Source: Atriophallophorus winterbourni (taxonomy: Eukaryota; Platyhelminthes; Trematoda; Plagiorchiida; Microphallidae). From it: a stretch of DNA of 64,000 nt. Position 1 is the stretch's first letter. Each line of letters begins with the position of its first letter. Positions 63,761 to 64,000 of this stretch are shown here, one piece after another. The position numbers were made by a program, and so were the translations under genes. Where the stretch lies: contig JACCGJ010018343.1 of the NCBI GenBank assembly GCA_013407085.1, positions 170,292-234,291 of the forward strand, written 5' to 3'. The notes under the pieces are model-generated. The model ran no database searches. It worked only from the letters and a program-made list of their open reading frames with translations, and was not told the origin of the DNA.

Positions 63761-64000
63761 ATTGGTCTCCTTACTTGGAAAAGGACATTGCCACTCTTGA
63801 AGGTGTTCAGCGCCTAGCTACTCGTATGATTAAAGGGCAATCTGGGAAGTCATATGAACAACGACTGTTGAGTCTAGATCTCTTCTCGCTAAAAAGAAGG
63901 CGACTACGTGGGGATCTGATCGATACCTTTAAAATCGTTAGAGGCTTTAGTTCTATTGATCCGGCTGATATGTATGCTCTTGCGCCAGTGGTAGGTACTC
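63761..64000 (+). mobile_element. CR1-like LINE C-terminal region, runs off the window
   Basis: The plus frame reads YLEKDIATLEGVQRLATRMI, SYEQRLLSLDLFSLKRRRLRG in part, and DLIDTFKIVRGF up to the last base. It is a second CR1-like copy, starting just after the (AACTG)n tail of the previous one. Confidence 0.8.

Noticed and set aside
1..64000. CRISPR arrays, bacterial operons, tRNA or rRNA genes
   Set aside because: Introns, LINEs and splice sites mark this as eukaryotic. No regularly spaced repeats, and no tRNA cloverleaf or rRNA sequence, were recognised by eye.

Overview
This is eukaryotic genomic DNA. It is AT-rich, with small exons separated by long introns, GT/AG splice sites, and more than half of the sequence recognisable as decayed non-LTR retrotransposons. 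The mix of CR1-like and RTE-like LINEs and an SM-alpha-like short repeat carrying hammerhead-ribozyme cores points to a flatworm, most likely a digenean fluke. That placement is inference; no marker gene in the window fixes the species.

Three cellular genes can be supported. (1) About 1.0-22.5 kb, plus strand: 13 exons in phase encode the C-terminal 1066 residues of a fibronectin-type-III cell-surface protein ending in one transmembrane helix and a short tail. Its 5' exons lie outside the window. Exons 1-6 and 7-12 are matching blocks with nearly the same intron phases, so the gene grew by an internal tandem duplication. (2) 34.8-47.1 kb, plus strand: a complete-looking 4-exon gene for a 462-residue coiled-coil protein I do not recognise, with CRE and E-box motifs upstream. 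(3) About 58.2-47.7 kb, minus strand: a set of small exons with compatible phases for an unrecognised protein, convergent with gene 2. Its 5' end and some internal exons are not resolved.

The rest is repeats. A LINE family with a C-terminal C2HC finger (called RTE-Z here) has about 11 short 3' copies, some with (AAC)n tails. CR1-like copies include a nearly complete but broken one at 23.6-27.7 kb (ORF1, endonuclease, reverse transcriptase), others at 28-29.7, 10-11.8, 9.3-9.9, 38 and 44.9 kb, and one at 60.0-63.7 kb interrupted by a young RTE-like copy with an intact 495-codon ORF. A second RTE subfamily lies at 31.7-34.0 kb. A short SINE-like repeat with a (CATA)n-type tail is confined to 47.9-60 kb (about 12 copies), as is a 0.5 kb element that shares its 3' end with the RTE.

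The most interesting signal is a dispersed repeat (about 250-300 bp) in two subfamilies, carrying the hammerhead core CTGATGA...GAAACCGGTH. Several copies keep the core and show base-pair-preserving changes in stem II. A 61-bp inverted repeat at 39.1-39.4 kb is unexplained.

All boundaries come from reading the sequence. Splice sites were chosen by GT/AG, phase and similarity between the two exon blocks; nothing was aligned to a database.
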